Source: Erythrobacter sp. (lineage in GTDB: Bacteria; Pseudomonadota; Alphaproteobacteria; Sphingomonadales; Sphingomonadaceae). Taken from it: DNA of 64,000 bases. Made by a program: the position numbers and the translations under genes. The notes under the pieces were generated by a model. The model was not told where the DNA came from. It saw only the letters and a list, made by a program, of their open reading frames with translations, and ran no database searches. Within the stretch, counting starts at the first letter, position 1. The number at the start of each line of letters is the position of its first letter. Where the stretch lies: contig NZ_CP136573.1 of assembly GCF_035194505.1 (NCBI RefSeq), forward strand, positions 1,971,001 through 2,035,000, written 5' to 3'. Below, one piece after another: positions 7,652-16,552 of this stretch.

Positions 7652-8666
7652 CGGCGACTTCCAGCACGATCTTGCCGACATGTTCGCCCGCTTCCATCCG
7701 CGCATGGGCGGCGGCCGCTTCGGCGAGGGGGAAGGTCATGTCCATCACCGGCGAGAGTTCGCCATCGACGAACAACGGCCAGGCGTTGGCGGCGATTTCG
7801 TCCGCCAGCGCGGATTTGAACGCGTCAGAGCGCGGGCGCAGGGTCGATCCGGTGAGGGTCAGGCGGCGCATCATCACCACCGCCATATTGATGTCGGCCT
7901 TCGCGCCGCCGAGCACCGCGATGGTGACGTGGCAGCCATCCTCGGCCATGCAGCGCAAATTGCGCGCGACATAATCGCCCGAGACCATGTCGAGCACCAC
8001 ATTGACGCCCTTGCCGCCGGTCGCCGCCAGCACCGCCTCGACATAGTCGGCCTCGCGGTAATTGATCGCAAGGTCGGCGCCGATGCGGGTGGCGGCGTCG
8101 CACTTGGGTTTGTCGCCGCAGGTCACGATCACCTGCATCCCGAACGCCTTGCCGAGCATGATCGCCATCGTGCCGATCCCGCTGGTGCCGCCGTGGATCA
8201 GCACGCTCTCCCCGTCGCGCGCAAGGCCGCGCTCGAACAGGTTGTGCCACACGGTGAACAGGGTCTCGGGCAGAGCGGCGGCTTCGGCCAGCAGCATCCC
8301 TTCGGGCACGGGCAGGCAGTGCTGCCAATGCGCCGCGCAATATTCCGCATAGCCTCCGCCGGGCGTGAGGGCGGCCACATATTGGCCGATCATCTCGCGC
8401 GGGACTTCGTTGCCCACCGCCACGATCTCGCCCGATACCTCCAGCCCCAGCAGCGGCGAAGCGCCCGGCGGCGGGGGATAGGCACCGGCGCGCTGCAAGC
8501 AATCGGGGCGGTTTACCCCGGCATAGGCGACGCGGATCAGCACATCATCGGGGCGCAGGCGCGGCAGCTCCACCACCTCGGTCCGCAGCACATCCGGCCC
8601 GCCGGGCGCGTCGAACCCGATCGCGGTCATGGTGCCCGGAAGCTCGTATCGTGCCGCGTCGCCCAT
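7644..8666 (-). CDS. NAD(P)H quinone oxidoreductase, zinc-independent MDR family (QOR-like)
   Basis: A protein of 340 residues. An N-terminal GroES-like fold (VLIRVAYAGVNRPDCLQRAG, PLLGLEVSG) is followed by a Rossmann domain with the nucleotide loop HGGTSGIGTMA. It lacks the zinc cysteines of alcohol dehydrogenases, like PIG3/QOR enzymes, which reduce quinones with NADPH. ATG 8666 has GGGGGA about 7 bases upstream on the minus strand; an internal ATG at 8630 is the alternative. The gene is the first of a pair with the GST. It is embedded in a much longer antisense open frame running to 11528, which is an artefact of codon bias over clpA. Confidence 0.9.
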   Translation of the reverse strand: MGDAARYELPGTMTAIGFDAPGGPDVLRTEVVELPRLRPDDVLIRVAYAGVNRPDCLQRAGAYPPPPGASPLLGLEVSGEIVAVGNEVPREMIGQYVAALTPGGGYAEYCAAHWQHCLPVPEGMLLAEAAALPETLFTVWHNLFERGLARDGESVLIHGGTSGIGTMAIMLGKAFGMQVIVTCGDKPKCDAATRIGADLAINYREADYVEAVLAATGGKGVNVVLDMVSGDYVARNLRCMAEDGCHVTIAVLGGAKADINMAVVMMRRLTLTGSTLRPRSDAFKSALADEIAANAWPLFVDGELSPVMDMTFPLAEAAAAHARMEAGEHVGKIVLEVAGG

Positions 8667-8764
8667 TTGCGTTCCCCCGAAGCGCCCTATTAACCACTTG
8701 AGAGGGGCGAATAACCGCCTTGCCGATTGACAGCAAGCCGTTTGGCTTGCGATGCTGGCGGGCA

Positions 8765-8968
8765 ATGGAAGAACCCGATCTCCCGAGACCCAGAGGGGAC
8801 GCGGCGAGCCGCCTCGCAGCCGAGGATCTCGGCCCCTATTCGCAAGCCGAACTGGACGAGCGGATTGCCCTGCTCGAAGCGGAAATCGCCCGGGTTGCCG
8901 CGCACAAGAGCAAAGCCGCCGCCCATCGCGCCGCTGCCGACGCCCTGTTCGGGAAAGGCAGCGGGTGA
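8765..8968 (+). CDS. DUF1192 family small protein
   Basis: A protein of 67 residues matching the short alphaproteobacterial DUF1192 family: MEEPDLPRPR at the start, then SRLAAEDLGPYSQAELDERI and a heptad-like helix LLEAEIARVAAHKSKAAAHR. Its function is unknown. The upstream in-frame ATG-less extension to 8720 looks unlike the family, so ATG 8765 is preferred. It lies 133 bases before clpA in the same direction. Confidence 0.75.
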   Translation: MEEPDLPRPRGDAASRLAAEDLGPYSQAELDERIALLEAEIARVAAHKSKAAAHRAAADALFGKGSG

Positions 8969-9101
8969 GGCGCGGAAATTTTCCTCGCGCACGCACGCAA
9001 TCGGATTCGCAATTTCCGGGCAAGCGCCCATATAGTCTGACGCATCCTCTCGCCGCTCCCCTCTCCGGAGCACCCCTCTCCCCAATGTAGAGACCTCTCT
9101 C

Positions 9102-11462
9102 ATGCCCAGCTTCGCACAGAACCTCGAACGGACCCTGCACAATGCGCTCGGCAACGCATCTGAGCGCAAGCATGAATATGCGACGCTCGAGCACCTGTTG
9201 CTGGCGCTGATCGATGATGAGGACGCGGCCCAGGTGATGGCCGCCTGCGGGGTCGACCTTGCCGAACTGGGCGAGGTGGTGAAGCAGTATCTCGATCAGG
9301 AATACCAGTCCCTCAAGACCGAGGACGGCGCAGATCCGCAGCCCACCGCAGGCTTCCAGCGGGTGATCCAGCGCGCGATCCTGCATGTGCAGTCTTCGGG
9401 CAAGGATACGGTGACCGGCGCCAACGTGCTGGTCGCGCTGTTTTCCGAGCGCGATTCCTACGCGGTCTATTTCCTCCAGCAGCAGGACATGAGCCGTCTG
9501 GATGCGGTGAGCTACATCAGCCACGGCATCGGCAAGGGCGGCCGCCAGATCGAGAGCAAGGGCACCCCGCAAGGCACCGACAAGGCCGAGGACACCGCGC
9601 AGACCAGCAAGGAAGCCGGCGGCAACAAGAAGGAAACCGCGCTCGACCAGTTCACGGTGAACCTCAATGCCAAGGCGGAAAACGGCAAGATCGATCCGCT
9701 GATCGGGCGCGGGCCCGAGGTGGACCGGACGATCCAGATCCTGTGCCGCCGGTCCAAGAACAACCCGCTCTATGTCGGCGATCCCGGCGTCGGGAAGACC
9801 GCGATTGCCGAAGGTCTCGCGCGCAAGATCGTCGAAGGCGATGTGCCCGAAGTGCTGCGCGAAGCGGTGATCTACTCGCTCGACATGGGCGCGTTGCTGG
9901 CCGGCACGCGCTATCGCGGCGATTTTGAAGAGCGGCTGAAGCAGGTGGTCTCCGAGCTTGAGCAGATGCCTCACGCGGTGCTGTTCATCGACGAGATCCA
10001 CACCGTGATCGGCGCGGGCGCAACCAGCGGCGGGGCGATGGACGCCTCGAACCTGCTGAAGCCCGCGCTCTCCAGCGGGGCGATCCGCTGCATCGGCTCG
10101 ACCACCTACAAGGAATTCCGCAACCACTTCGAAAAGGACCGCGCCCTGCTGCGCCGGTTCCAGAAGATCGACGTGAACGAGCCGACCATCGAGGACACCA
10201 TCGCGATCCTCAAGGGGCTGCGGTCTGCCTTCGAGGAACACCACAAGGTCAAGTACACTTCCGATGCGATCAAGACCGCGGTCGAGCTGTCGGCGCGCTA
10301 CATCAATGATCGCAAGCTGCCCGACAAGGCGATCGACGTGATCGACGAAGTCGGCGCGATGCAGATGCTGGTGCCGCCCAGCCGCCGCAAGAAGACCATC
10401 ACCGCGCGCGAGATCGAACAGGTGATCGCGACGATGGCGCGCATCCCGCCCAAGTCCGTGTCGAAGGACGACAAGAAGGCGCTCGAAAACCTCGAACGCG
10501 ATCTGAAGCACGTGGTGTTCGGGCAGGACGAGGCGATCACCCGCCTCGCCACCGCCATGAAGCTCAGCCGTGCAGGCCTGCGCGATCCGGACAAGCCGAT
10601 CGGCTCCTTCCTGTTCTCCGGCCCCACCGGCGTCGGCAAGACCGAAGTCGCCCGCCAGCTCGCCAGCATCATGGGCATCGAGCTGAAGCGCTTCGACATG
10701 TCGGAATATATGGAGCGGCACTCGGTCAGCCGCCTGATCGGCGCGCCTCCGGGCTATGTCGGCTATGATCAGGGCGGTCTGCTTACCGATGCGGTCGACC
10801 AGAACCCGCATTGCGTGCTGCTGCTCGACGAAATCGAGAAGGCGCATCCGGATCTGTTCAACATCCTGTTGCAGGTGATGGATAATGGCCGCCTGACCGA
10901 TCACCACGGCAAGACGGTCGATTTCCGCAATGTCGTGCTGATCATGACGACCAATGCCGGCGCGTCCGACATGGCGCGCAGCGGGATCGGCTTTGGCGAT
11001 GTGTCGAAGGCCGATGCCGGGACCGAGGCGGTGAACAAGATGTTCACACCGGAATTCCGCAACCGCCTCGATGCGATCGTGCCCTTCGCCTATCTGGGCA
11101 AGAGCATCGTCGCGCGCGTGGTCGACAAGTTCATCCTCCAGCTCGAATTGCAGCTGGCCGAGCAGAACGTCCACATCCAGTTCGACAGCGATGCCCGCAC
11201 CTGGCTCGGCGACAAGGGCTATGACAAGCTCTACGGCGCGCGTCCGATGGCCCGCCTGATCCAGGACAAGATCAAGCAGCCGCTCGCCGAGGAACTGCTG
11301 TTCGGCAAGCTGTCGGACGGCGGCGAGGTCCATGTCAGCATCAAGGACGGCAAGCCCGCCTTCGAAATGACTCCGGCCCCGCCCAAGGTGAAGCCCGCGA
11401 AGAAGAAGGCCGCGAAAAAGCCCGCCGCCAAGAAGCCCGCGACGGAAACCGACGAGGGCTGA
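9102..11462 (+). CDS. clpA: ATP-dependent Clp protease ATP-binding subunit ClpA
   Basis: A protein of 786 residues. It has an N-terminal double Clp-N repeat (1-140) for adaptor binding and two AAA+ modules. Walker A is GDPGVGKT (226-233) in D1 and GPTGVGKT (507-514) in D2; Walker B segments include VLFIDEIHT and VLLLDEIEKA. It unfolds substrates and feeds them to ClpP. A Lys/Ala/Pro-rich tail (about 757-786, KKKAAKKPAAKKPA) extends beyond the usual C-terminus. The adaptor gene clpS, often immediately upstream, is not found here. The stop overlaps the start of the next gene (TGATG), so they are coupled. Confidence 0.95.
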   Translation: MPSFAQNLERTLHNALGNASERKHEYATLEHLLLALIDDEDAAQVMAACGVDLAELGEVVKQYLDQEYQSLKTEDGADPQPTAGFQRVIQRAILHVQSSGKDTVTGANVLVALFSERDSYAVYFLQQQDMSRLDAVSYISHGIGKGGRQIESKGTPQGTDKAEDTAQTSKEAGGNKKETALDQFTVNLNAKAENGKIDPLIGRGPEVDRTIQILCRRSKNNPLYVGDPGVGKTAIAEGLARKIVEGDVPEVLREAVIYSLDMGALLAGTRYRGDFEERLKQVVSELEQMPHAVLFIDEIHTVIGAGATSGGAMDASNLLKPALSSGAIRCIGSTTYKEFRNHFEKDRALLRRFQKIDVNEPTIEDTIAILKGLRSAFEEHHKVKYTSDAIKTAVELSARYINDRKLPDKAIDVIDEVGAMQMLVPPSRRKKTITAREIEQVIATMARIPPKSVSKDDKKALENLERDLKHVVFGQDEAITRLATAMKLSRAGLRDPDKPIGSFLFSGPTGVGKTEVARQLASIMGIELKRFDMSEYMERHSVSRLIGAPPGYVGYDQGGLLTDAVDQNPHCVLLLDEIEKAHPDLFNILLQVMDNGRLTDHHGKTVDFRNVVLIMTTNAGASDMARSGIGFGDVSKADAGTEAVNKMFTPEFRNRLDAIVPFAYLGKSIVARVVDKFILQLELQLAEQNVHIQFDSDARTWLGDKGYDKLYGARPMARLIQDKIKQPLAEELLFGKLSDGGEVHVSIKDGKPAFEMTPAPPKVKPAKKKAAKKPAAKKPATETDEG

Positions 11463-11974
11463 TGCGCGCTGCTCTGACGACACTGGCGGCGGCGGGGGTG
11501 CTGATCGGCGCCCCCGCCGCTCCCGCATTTGCCCAGCCGTCCGATGTCACGCCCGAGGCGATGGCAACCCATCTCGCCGATATCGGCAGCTGGCGCTTCG
11601 AAACCCGTGATCGGGATAGCAAGGGCAAGCCGGTCTGCGCCGAAGTGTGGCGCTTCAACGCAGATGGCACCGCCATCATCGAAAGCGGCGACGAGCGCGT
11701 CACCAAGCGCTGGCGAACCGCGACAAGCGATGGCGACCGCTGGCTCTACACCACCTCGCTCACCACCAATGGCCAACCCGATTGCATGGGCGGCAGAAGC
11801 GACCCGGCGGAATTTCCCCGAGAGGAATCGGGCCTGGTGCTGATGTTCTTCAACAGCGGCGTTGCCCTGACTTGTGCGCCGCCCGCGACGATCGAGGGGC
11901 CCGACGGAAAACCTGTGCGCTATGTCAGCAACGAGAGCTGCTGGGGCTCGCTGGTTCCTCTGCCCAAGGGCTGA
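11462..11974 (+). CDS. Secreted hypothetical protein coupled to clpA
   Basis: A protein of 170 residues. A clear signal peptide (about 1-24, cleavage near PAFA-QP) precedes a soluble domain with GSWRFETRDRDSKGKPVCAE, several Trp residues and four Cys that could form two disulfides (VCAE, PDCMGG, LTCAPP, ESCWGS). I do not recognise a family. The ATG shares one base with the clpA stop, so it is translated from the clpA message although it is exported. It may be a periplasmic beta-barrel protein of lipocalin-like size; this is a guess. Confidence 0.7.
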   Translation: MRAALTTLAAAGVLIGAPAAPAFAQPSDVTPEAMATHLADIGSWRFETRDRDSKGKPVCAEVWRFNADGTAIIESGDERVTKRWRTATSDGDRWLYTTSLTTNGQPDCMGGRSDPAEFPREESGLVLMFFNSGVALTCAPPATIEGPDGKPVRYVSNESCWGSLVPLPKG

Positions 11975-12015
11975 TCCCCTCGGAACACCTCGCCCGCCCT
12001 GCGGGTTATGATTGC

Positions 12016-13023
12016 ATGACCGCGCCCTTCTCATGGATCCGGCCCGAGCCACAGGGCATCTACATCGCACCCGCCGATGTGTGGATCGATCCCTCGCGTC
12101 CCGTGCCGCGCGCGCTCGTCACCCATGGTCACGCCGATCACGCACGCGGCGGGCACGGGCAGACCATCGCCACCCCGGCGACGCTGGCGATCATGGAGCT
12201 GCGCTACAACACCCGCGAGGGCGCGGTTCCGGCGGCCTATGGCGAGCGCGTGAGCCTTGGCGGCGGTGTGACCGCGACCTTCGTTCCCGCAGGCCACGTG
12301 CTCGGGAGCGCGCAAATCCTGCTCGAACACGCGGGCGAGCGGGTCATCATCACCGGCGATTACAAGCGTGCCCCCGATCCGACCTGCGAGGCCTTCGCCG
12401 TCACCCCCTGCGATATCTTCATCACCGAAGCGACATTCGGCCTGCCGGTCTTCGCGCATCCGCCGATCCGTGATGAAATCGCCAAGCTATTGAAATCGCT
12501 GGAGGGTGAGCCGGAAAGCTGCGTCCTCGTCGGCGCCTATGCGCTGGGCAAGGCGCAACGGGTGATCGCTGAATTGCGTGCCGCGGGACATCATGACGTC
12601 ATCTGGCTGCACGGCGCGATGGAGGCCATGTGCCGGCTTTACGAGGAGCTCGGCGTGGCGCTGGGCGATCTGCGGTTGGTAAGCGATGCGCCCTCGAAGG
12701 AGGCGCTGCGCGGCCACATCATCCTCGCCCCGCCTGCCGCGCTCAATGATCGCTGGAGCCGCCGCCTGCCCGATCCGGTCACCGCCATGGCGAGCGGCTG
12801 GATGCGGGTGCGCGGCCGCGCGCGGCAGCGCGGGGTCGAGCTGCCGCTGGTGATTTCCGATCATGCCGACTGGGGCGAATTGACGCAGACCATCGCCGAG
12901 GTGAACCCGCAGGAAACCTGGATCACCCATGGCCGCGAGGAGGCCCTGCTACGCTGGTGCGCGCTGAACCAGCGCCGCGCCCGTGCGCTGGCGCTGGTTG
13001 GTTACGAGGACGAGGATGACTGA
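12016..13023 (+). CDS. Ligase-associated DNA exonuclease (metallo-beta-lactamase/beta-CASP)
   Basis: A protein of 335 residues. The metallo-beta-lactamase signature THGHADH gives ligands H37, H39, D41 and H42. Further motifs are PAGHVLGSAQ and ITGDYKR, and the C-terminal segment ISDHADWGEL and TWITHGREE is typical of beta-CASP nucleases of the ligase-associated DNA damage response exonuclease family. It is expected to process DNA ends for the ATP-dependent ligase at 13462. In many genomes the two genes touch, with an Lhr-type helicase and a metallophosphoesterase behind; here a reversed small gene intervenes and the other partners are absent. ATG 12016 starts the conserved N-terminus. Confidence 0.88.
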   Translation: MTAPFSWIRPEPQGIYIAPADVWIDPSRPVPRALVTHGHADHARGGHGQTIATPATLAIMELRYNTREGAVPAAYGERVSLGGGVTATFVPAGHVLGSAQILLEHAGERVIITGDYKRAPDPTCEAFAVTPCDIFITEATFGLPVFAHPPIRDEIAKLLKSLEGEPESCVLVGAYALGKAQRVIAELRAAGHHDVIWLHGAMEAMCRLYEELGVALGDLRLVSDAPSKEALRGHIILAPPAALNDRWSRRLPDPVTAMASGWMRVRGRARQRGVELPLVISDHADWGELTQTIAEVNPQETWITHGREEALLRWCALNQRRARALALVGYEDEDD

Positions 13024-13051
13024 GCCCCTCGCCCTCGCAACAAAGGCAGAC

Positions 13052-13363
13052 TTACTTGATCGCAGCCAGATCGGTGCCGATCTTGCCCAGCAGCTCGTCG
13101 CTGATCATGCCCTGCGAGAACGGGGCCAGCGCCTTGAGGCTGAGGCTCTTGAACTGCTCGTAGGCCGGGTGCTGGTCGATACCGGCGAGATACTTGTCGA
13201 GCACGGCCTTGGCGCGCGCATCGGCGACGAGCGCTTCGATCGGGGTGTCGACGGTGAAAGCGGCAGCCGGAGCAGCCGGGGCATCGTTCTGGGCCAGCGC
13301 GGCAACGGGCGCGGTCACAGCAGCAGTGGCAAGGCACAGAGCGGCAAGCGGAGCGAACTTCAT
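13052..13363 (-). CDS. Small exported protein of unknown function
   Basis: A protein of 103 residues. The signal peptide (1-25, ending AALAQ) is followed by an Ala/Pro linker and a helical domain, with FTVDTPIEALVADARAKAVL, HPAYEQFKSLSLKALAPFSQG and ISDELLGKIGTDLAAI. I recognise it only as a type of short secreted protein found in sphingomonads, without a known role. ATG 13363 is preferred over the longer frame because the signal peptide begins there. It sits in reverse orientation between the exonuclease and ligase genes, splitting what is usually one module. Confidence 0.7.
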   Translation of the reverse strand: MKFAPLAALCLATAAVTAPVAALAQNDAPAAPAAAFTVDTPIEALVADARAKAVLDKYLAGIDQHPAYEQFKSLSLKALAPFSQGMISDELLGKIGTDLAAIK

Positions 13364-13461
13364 AGAGGCGATTCCTTGATGGCGACACGGAGCGGACGAA
13401 TGTCCGCATCGCGCTCTAGCGGATTTGCATGGCTGCGCAATGAACCACAGGCGCAATCCTG

Positions 13462-15075
13462 ATGGAGGCATTCGCCGCCCTGCTCGACGCGCTGGTCTAC
13501 ACCACCAGCCGCAATCGCAAGCTGGCGCTGATCGCGGCATACCTGCGCACCGCGCCCGATCCCGACCGCGGCTGGGCGCTGGCGGGGCTGACCGGCGGGC
13601 TCGATTTTCCGAGCGTCAAATCCTCGACCATCCGCAATCTGATGATGGAACGGATCGATCCGGTGCTTTGGACGCTCAGCCGGGATTTCGTCGGCGATAC
13701 GGCCGAAACCGCGAGCCTGCTCTGGCCCGCGCCCGATGGGGCCGCACCGCAAGGCGATCTTTCGCTCGCCGAAGTGGTGGAGCGGCTTTCCGGCCTCACC
13801 CGCACCACCGCCCCCAAGGAACTCCCCGCGCTGTTCGACCGGCTCGATGCGCGCGGGCGCTTTGCCCTGATCAAGCTCGCCACCGGCGGGATGCGCATGG
13901 GCGTCTCGGCACGCCTGGCCAAGACGGGTTTCGCACAGGCCTTCGATGTCGCAGTCGAGGAGGTGGAGGAATATTGGCACGCCCTCAGCGCCCCCTACAC
14001 CGAACTTTTCGATTGGGCGGCAAGCGGCGCGCCCCCGCCCGATCTCGCCAATGTGCCGCGCTTCCGGCCCTTCATGCTCGCCCACCCGCTGGAGGACGCT
14101 GAAGTCGATCTCGCCGACTATGCCGCCGAGTGGAAGTGGGACGGGATCCGCGTGCAGCTGGTCAAAGCAGGCGGGGAAACGCGGGTCTATTCGCGCTCGG
14201 GCGACGATATCTCCGCGACGTTCCCCGAATTGCTCGATGTGCTGCCCTTCGACGCGGTGCTCGACGGGGAATTGCTGGTGCGGGCCAATACCCAACTGGG
14301 ACGCGCACAAGGCGGCGAAGCGGGGGGTGCGGCGAGTTTCAACGCGCTCCAGCAGCGGTTGGGGCGCAAGAGCGTCTCGACCAGGATGCTGCGCGACTAC
14401 CCCGCCTTCGTGCGCCTCTATGACGTCATGCTCGCCGACGGCACGGATTGGCGCGAGCACCCGTGGAAGTTGCGCCGCGCAACTTTGGAGGGGCTGATGG
14501 CGCGGCTGCCGGAGAGCCATTTCGATCTGTCCGCGCTGGTCGAGGCGGAGGATTTCGCCCACCTCGCCCGCATCCGCGACACCGCGCGCGACGAGGCGAT
14601 CGAAGGCCTGATGCTCAAGCACCGGGAGAGCGCCTATGTCGCCGGACGCCGCGCCGGACAGTGGTTCAAATGGAAGCGCGATCCGCTGCTGATCGACTGC
14701 GTGCTGATGTATGCCCAGCGCGGCAGCGGCAAGCGCAGCAGCTTCTATTCCGATTACACCTTCGGCTGCTGGGCGGGCGACCCTGATGCCGGAGCCGAGC
14801 TGCTCCCCGTGGGCAAGGCCTATTCGGGCTTCACCGATGCCGAGCTGAAGCAGCTCGACCGCTTCATCCGGCAGAACACCATCGCCAAGTTCGGCCCCGT
14901 GCGCGAGGTGACGCGGGCGCTGGTGTTCGAGGTGGCATTCGATTCGGTCCACACCAGCAAGCGCCACAAGAGCGGCCTCGCCATGCGCTTCCCCCGCATC
15001 CACCGCATCCGCTGGGACAAGCCCGCGCATGAGGCGGACCGGATCGAGGGGTTGAGGGCGTTGATAAAGGACTGA
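13462..15075 (+). CDS. ATP-dependent DNA ligase (cisplatin damage response type)
   Basis: A protein of 537 residues. The N-terminal DNA-binding domain (about 1-195) precedes the adenylation domain, where motif I is WKWDGIR with the adenylated lysine K225. Later motifs are DGELLV (III), EGLMLKH (IV) and QWFKWKRD (V). The C-terminal OB fold ends in the conserved region FEVAFDSVHTSKRHKSGLAMRF. It seals nicks using ATP and is distinct from the housekeeping NAD ligase LigA. The family goes with the exonuclease at 12016 in DNA-damage repair. There is no Lhr helicase or phosphoesterase partner downstream. Confidence 0.92.
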   Translation: MEAFAALLDALVYTTSRNRKLALIAAYLRTAPDPDRGWALAGLTGGLDFPSVKSSTIRNLMMERIDPVLWTLSRDFVGDTAETASLLWPAPDGAAPQGDLSLAEVVERLSGLTRTTAPKELPALFDRLDARGRFALIKLATGGMRMGVSARLAKTGFAQAFDVAVEEVEEYWHALSAPYTELFDWAASGAPPPDLANVPRFRPFMLAHPLEDAEVDLADYAAEWKWDGIRVQLVKAGGETRVYSRSGDDISATFPELLDVLPFDAVLDGELLVRANTQLGRAQGGEAGGAASFNALQQRLGRKSVSTRMLRDYPAFVRLYDVMLADGTDWREHPWKLRRATLEGLMARLPESHFDLSALVEAEDFAHLARIRDTARDEAIEGLMLKHRESAYVAGRRAGQWFKWKRDPLLIDCVLMYAQRGSGKRSSFYSDYTFGCWAGDPDAGAELLPVGKAYSGFTDAELKQLDRFIRQNTIAKFGPVREVTRALVFEVAFDSVHTSKRHKSGLAMRFPRIHRIRWDKPAHEADRIEGLRALIKD

Positions 15076-15114
15076 GCGCGGCGTAACTCACCCTCACACC
15101 AAAGGGAGAGTTCC

Positions 15115-15630
15115 ATGTCCTATGCCACCGCTGCGCTGGCCACCTATGCCAATATGCTCGGCACGCTCGACAACCTCGTCGTCAAGGCGAGCGCGCATGA
15201 AAAGGGCGCCGCGCTGCTGCAGGCGCGGCTGGCCGAGGACATGTTCCCGCTCCACACCCAGATCCGCTTCACCATCGCGCAGGTGCTGATCGCGCTCGAC
15301 CGGTTGGGCAATCTCGGCCTCACTCTCGACGAGAGCGAGATCACCAGCTTCCCCGATGCCCGCGCGCGGATAGCCGCGGCGCGCGATCTGGTGATTGCGA
15401 CCGATCCCGCCACCTGGCCCTCCGCGGGCGATACCGTGGAATTCGATCTGCCCAATGGCATGGCCTTCACGATGCAGGCACACGAATATTGCCGCGACTG
15501 GGCGACCGCGCAGTTCTATTTCCACCTGATGAGCGTCTACGCGATCCTGCGCGCCGAGGGCGTGCCGATCGGCAAGGCCGACTACGTGCCCTACATGATG
15601 AAATATCTGAAGCAGCCCGCAGGAGCCTGA
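15115..15630 (+). CDS. DUF1993 family protein
   Basis: A protein of 171 residues matching the DUF1993 family, a DinB-like helical bundle. Recognisable segments are the early LGTLDNLVVKA, the DMFPLHTQIRF motif, and FTMQAHEYCRDWATAQFYFHLMSVYAILR near the C-terminus. Biochemical function is unknown; DinB-like bundles often bind metals through His residues. A strong AAGGGAGAG ribosome site lies upstream of ATG 15115. It probably forms an operon with DUF1275 (11-base gap) and follows the ligase by 39 bases. Confidence 0.85.
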   Translation: MSYATAALATYANMLGTLDNLVVKASAHEKGAALLQARLAEDMFPLHTQIRFTIAQVLIALDRLGNLGLTLDESEITSFPDARARIAAARDLVIATDPATWPSAGDTVEFDLPNGMAFTMQAHEYCRDWATAQFYFHLMSVYAILRAEGVPIGKADYVPYMMKYLKQPAGA

Positions 15631-15641
15631 GGTCACCCCCC

Positions 15642-16274
15642 ATGCACCGCTACGATCCCGCCCGCCAACGCCTCGCACTCGGCCTTGCCGGGCTGGCGGG
15701 GCTGGTGGATGCGACCGGGTTCGTGGTGGCGGGGGGCTATTTCACCTCCTTTATGTCGGGCAACACCACCCGCATGGGGGTGGAGCTGGTGGAGCGTCCC
15801 GCGCTGGCGCTGGCGCCGCTGGGGCTGATCGGGTGCTTTCTGGCAGGCGTGATTGGCGGTGCCATGGTCGGCAAGCGGGTTCGCGGGCGGCACAAGCGGG
15901 TGCTGCTCGGACTGGTCGCCATCATGCTGGGCGCAGGCGCGGGATTGCTGGCGGCGGGCCTGCCGCTGCCGTTCCTCGCGCTGTCGGCGATGGCGATGGG
16001 CTGCGCCAATAATGTCTTCGTGCGCGACGGGGAGGTGACTGTCGGCGTGACCTACATGACCGGCGCGCTGGTGCGCTTCGGGCAGGGCATTGCCGCCAGA
16101 CTGGCAGGCGAGCCGCTGACGTCAACGCGCGGTTATGGCCTGTTGTGGAGCGCGCTGGCGACCGGCGCGGCGGCGGGCGGGGCCTTGTGTGTGGCCGCGC
16201 CGCTGCTCGCGGCAGGCCTCGCCGTCTGTTCTGCGCTGGTCTTGTGGGGGTTCGCCTTCAGGGTCGAGCGCTAG
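15642..16274 (+). CDS. DUF1275 (YoaK) family membrane protein
   Basis: A protein of 210 residues with about six hydrophobic segments. Family hallmarks include GLVDATGFVVAGGYFTSFMSGNTTRMG near the N-terminus and NNVFVRDGEVTVGVTYMTGALVRFGQ in the middle. The function is unknown. Start ATG 15642 has AGGAG 14-20 bases upstream. Its stop codon overlaps the stop of the convergent DUF167 gene through CTAG (16271-16274). Confidence 0.88.
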   Translation: MHRYDPARQRLALGLAGLAGLVDATGFVVAGGYFTSFMSGNTTRMGVELVERPALALAPLGLIGCFLAGVIGGAMVGKRVRGRHKRVLLGLVAIMLGAGAGLLAAGLPLPFLALSAMAMGCANNVFVRDGEVTVGVTYMTGALVRFGQGIAARLAGEPLTSTRGYGLLWSALATGAAAGGALCVAAPLLAAGLAVCSALVLWGFAFRVER

Positions 16275-16552
16275 AGCGTTACTGCCAGCACCTTCTGACG
16301 CGCGGTTCCGCCACGCTCCAGCACCACCCGCGAGGGCGCCAGCCCGAGCGCCCGCGCCATCACCTCCAGCACCGCCTGATTGGCCGCACCCTTGTCGGCT
16401 GGGGCGCGCACCTTCACCAGCACGGCCTCGGGGGTGAGGGTCACGCTCTCCTCGCGCGCGCCGGGGGTGACCCTGACGGCGAGACGGCCCCGCGCATCAA
16501 TCCGCGCCCGCAGCGCATCTGCATCCGGCAAAAGCGCCGGGGGACGCGCCAT
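16271..16552 (-). CDS. DUF167 (YggU) family protein
   Basis: A protein of 93 residues. It carries the DUF167 core VRVTPGAREESVTL, VKVRAPADKGAANQAVLEVMARALGL and the terminal VVLERGGTARQKVL. The fold is known but the role is not. ATG 16552 shares one base with the stop of the carbonic anhydrase gene (TAATG), so the genes are coupled in the order GNAT, carbonic anhydrase, DUF167. Confidence 0.9.
   Translation of the reverse strand: MARPPALLPDADALRARIDARGRLAVRVTPGAREESVTLTPEAVLVKVRAPADKGAANQAVLEVMARALGLAPSRVVLERGGTARQKVLAVTL

Noticed and set aside
9006..9036. Promoter TTCGCA-19-TATAGT before clpA
   Set aside because: The spacer is long and the -35 box weak; not convincing enough to list.
7644..11528. 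Open frame of 1294 codons on the minus strand across clpA
   Set aside because: Only its last 340 codons are a gene (quinone oxidoreductase). The rest mirrors clpA on the opposite strand, where GC-rich third positions remove stops, and its translation shows no domain.
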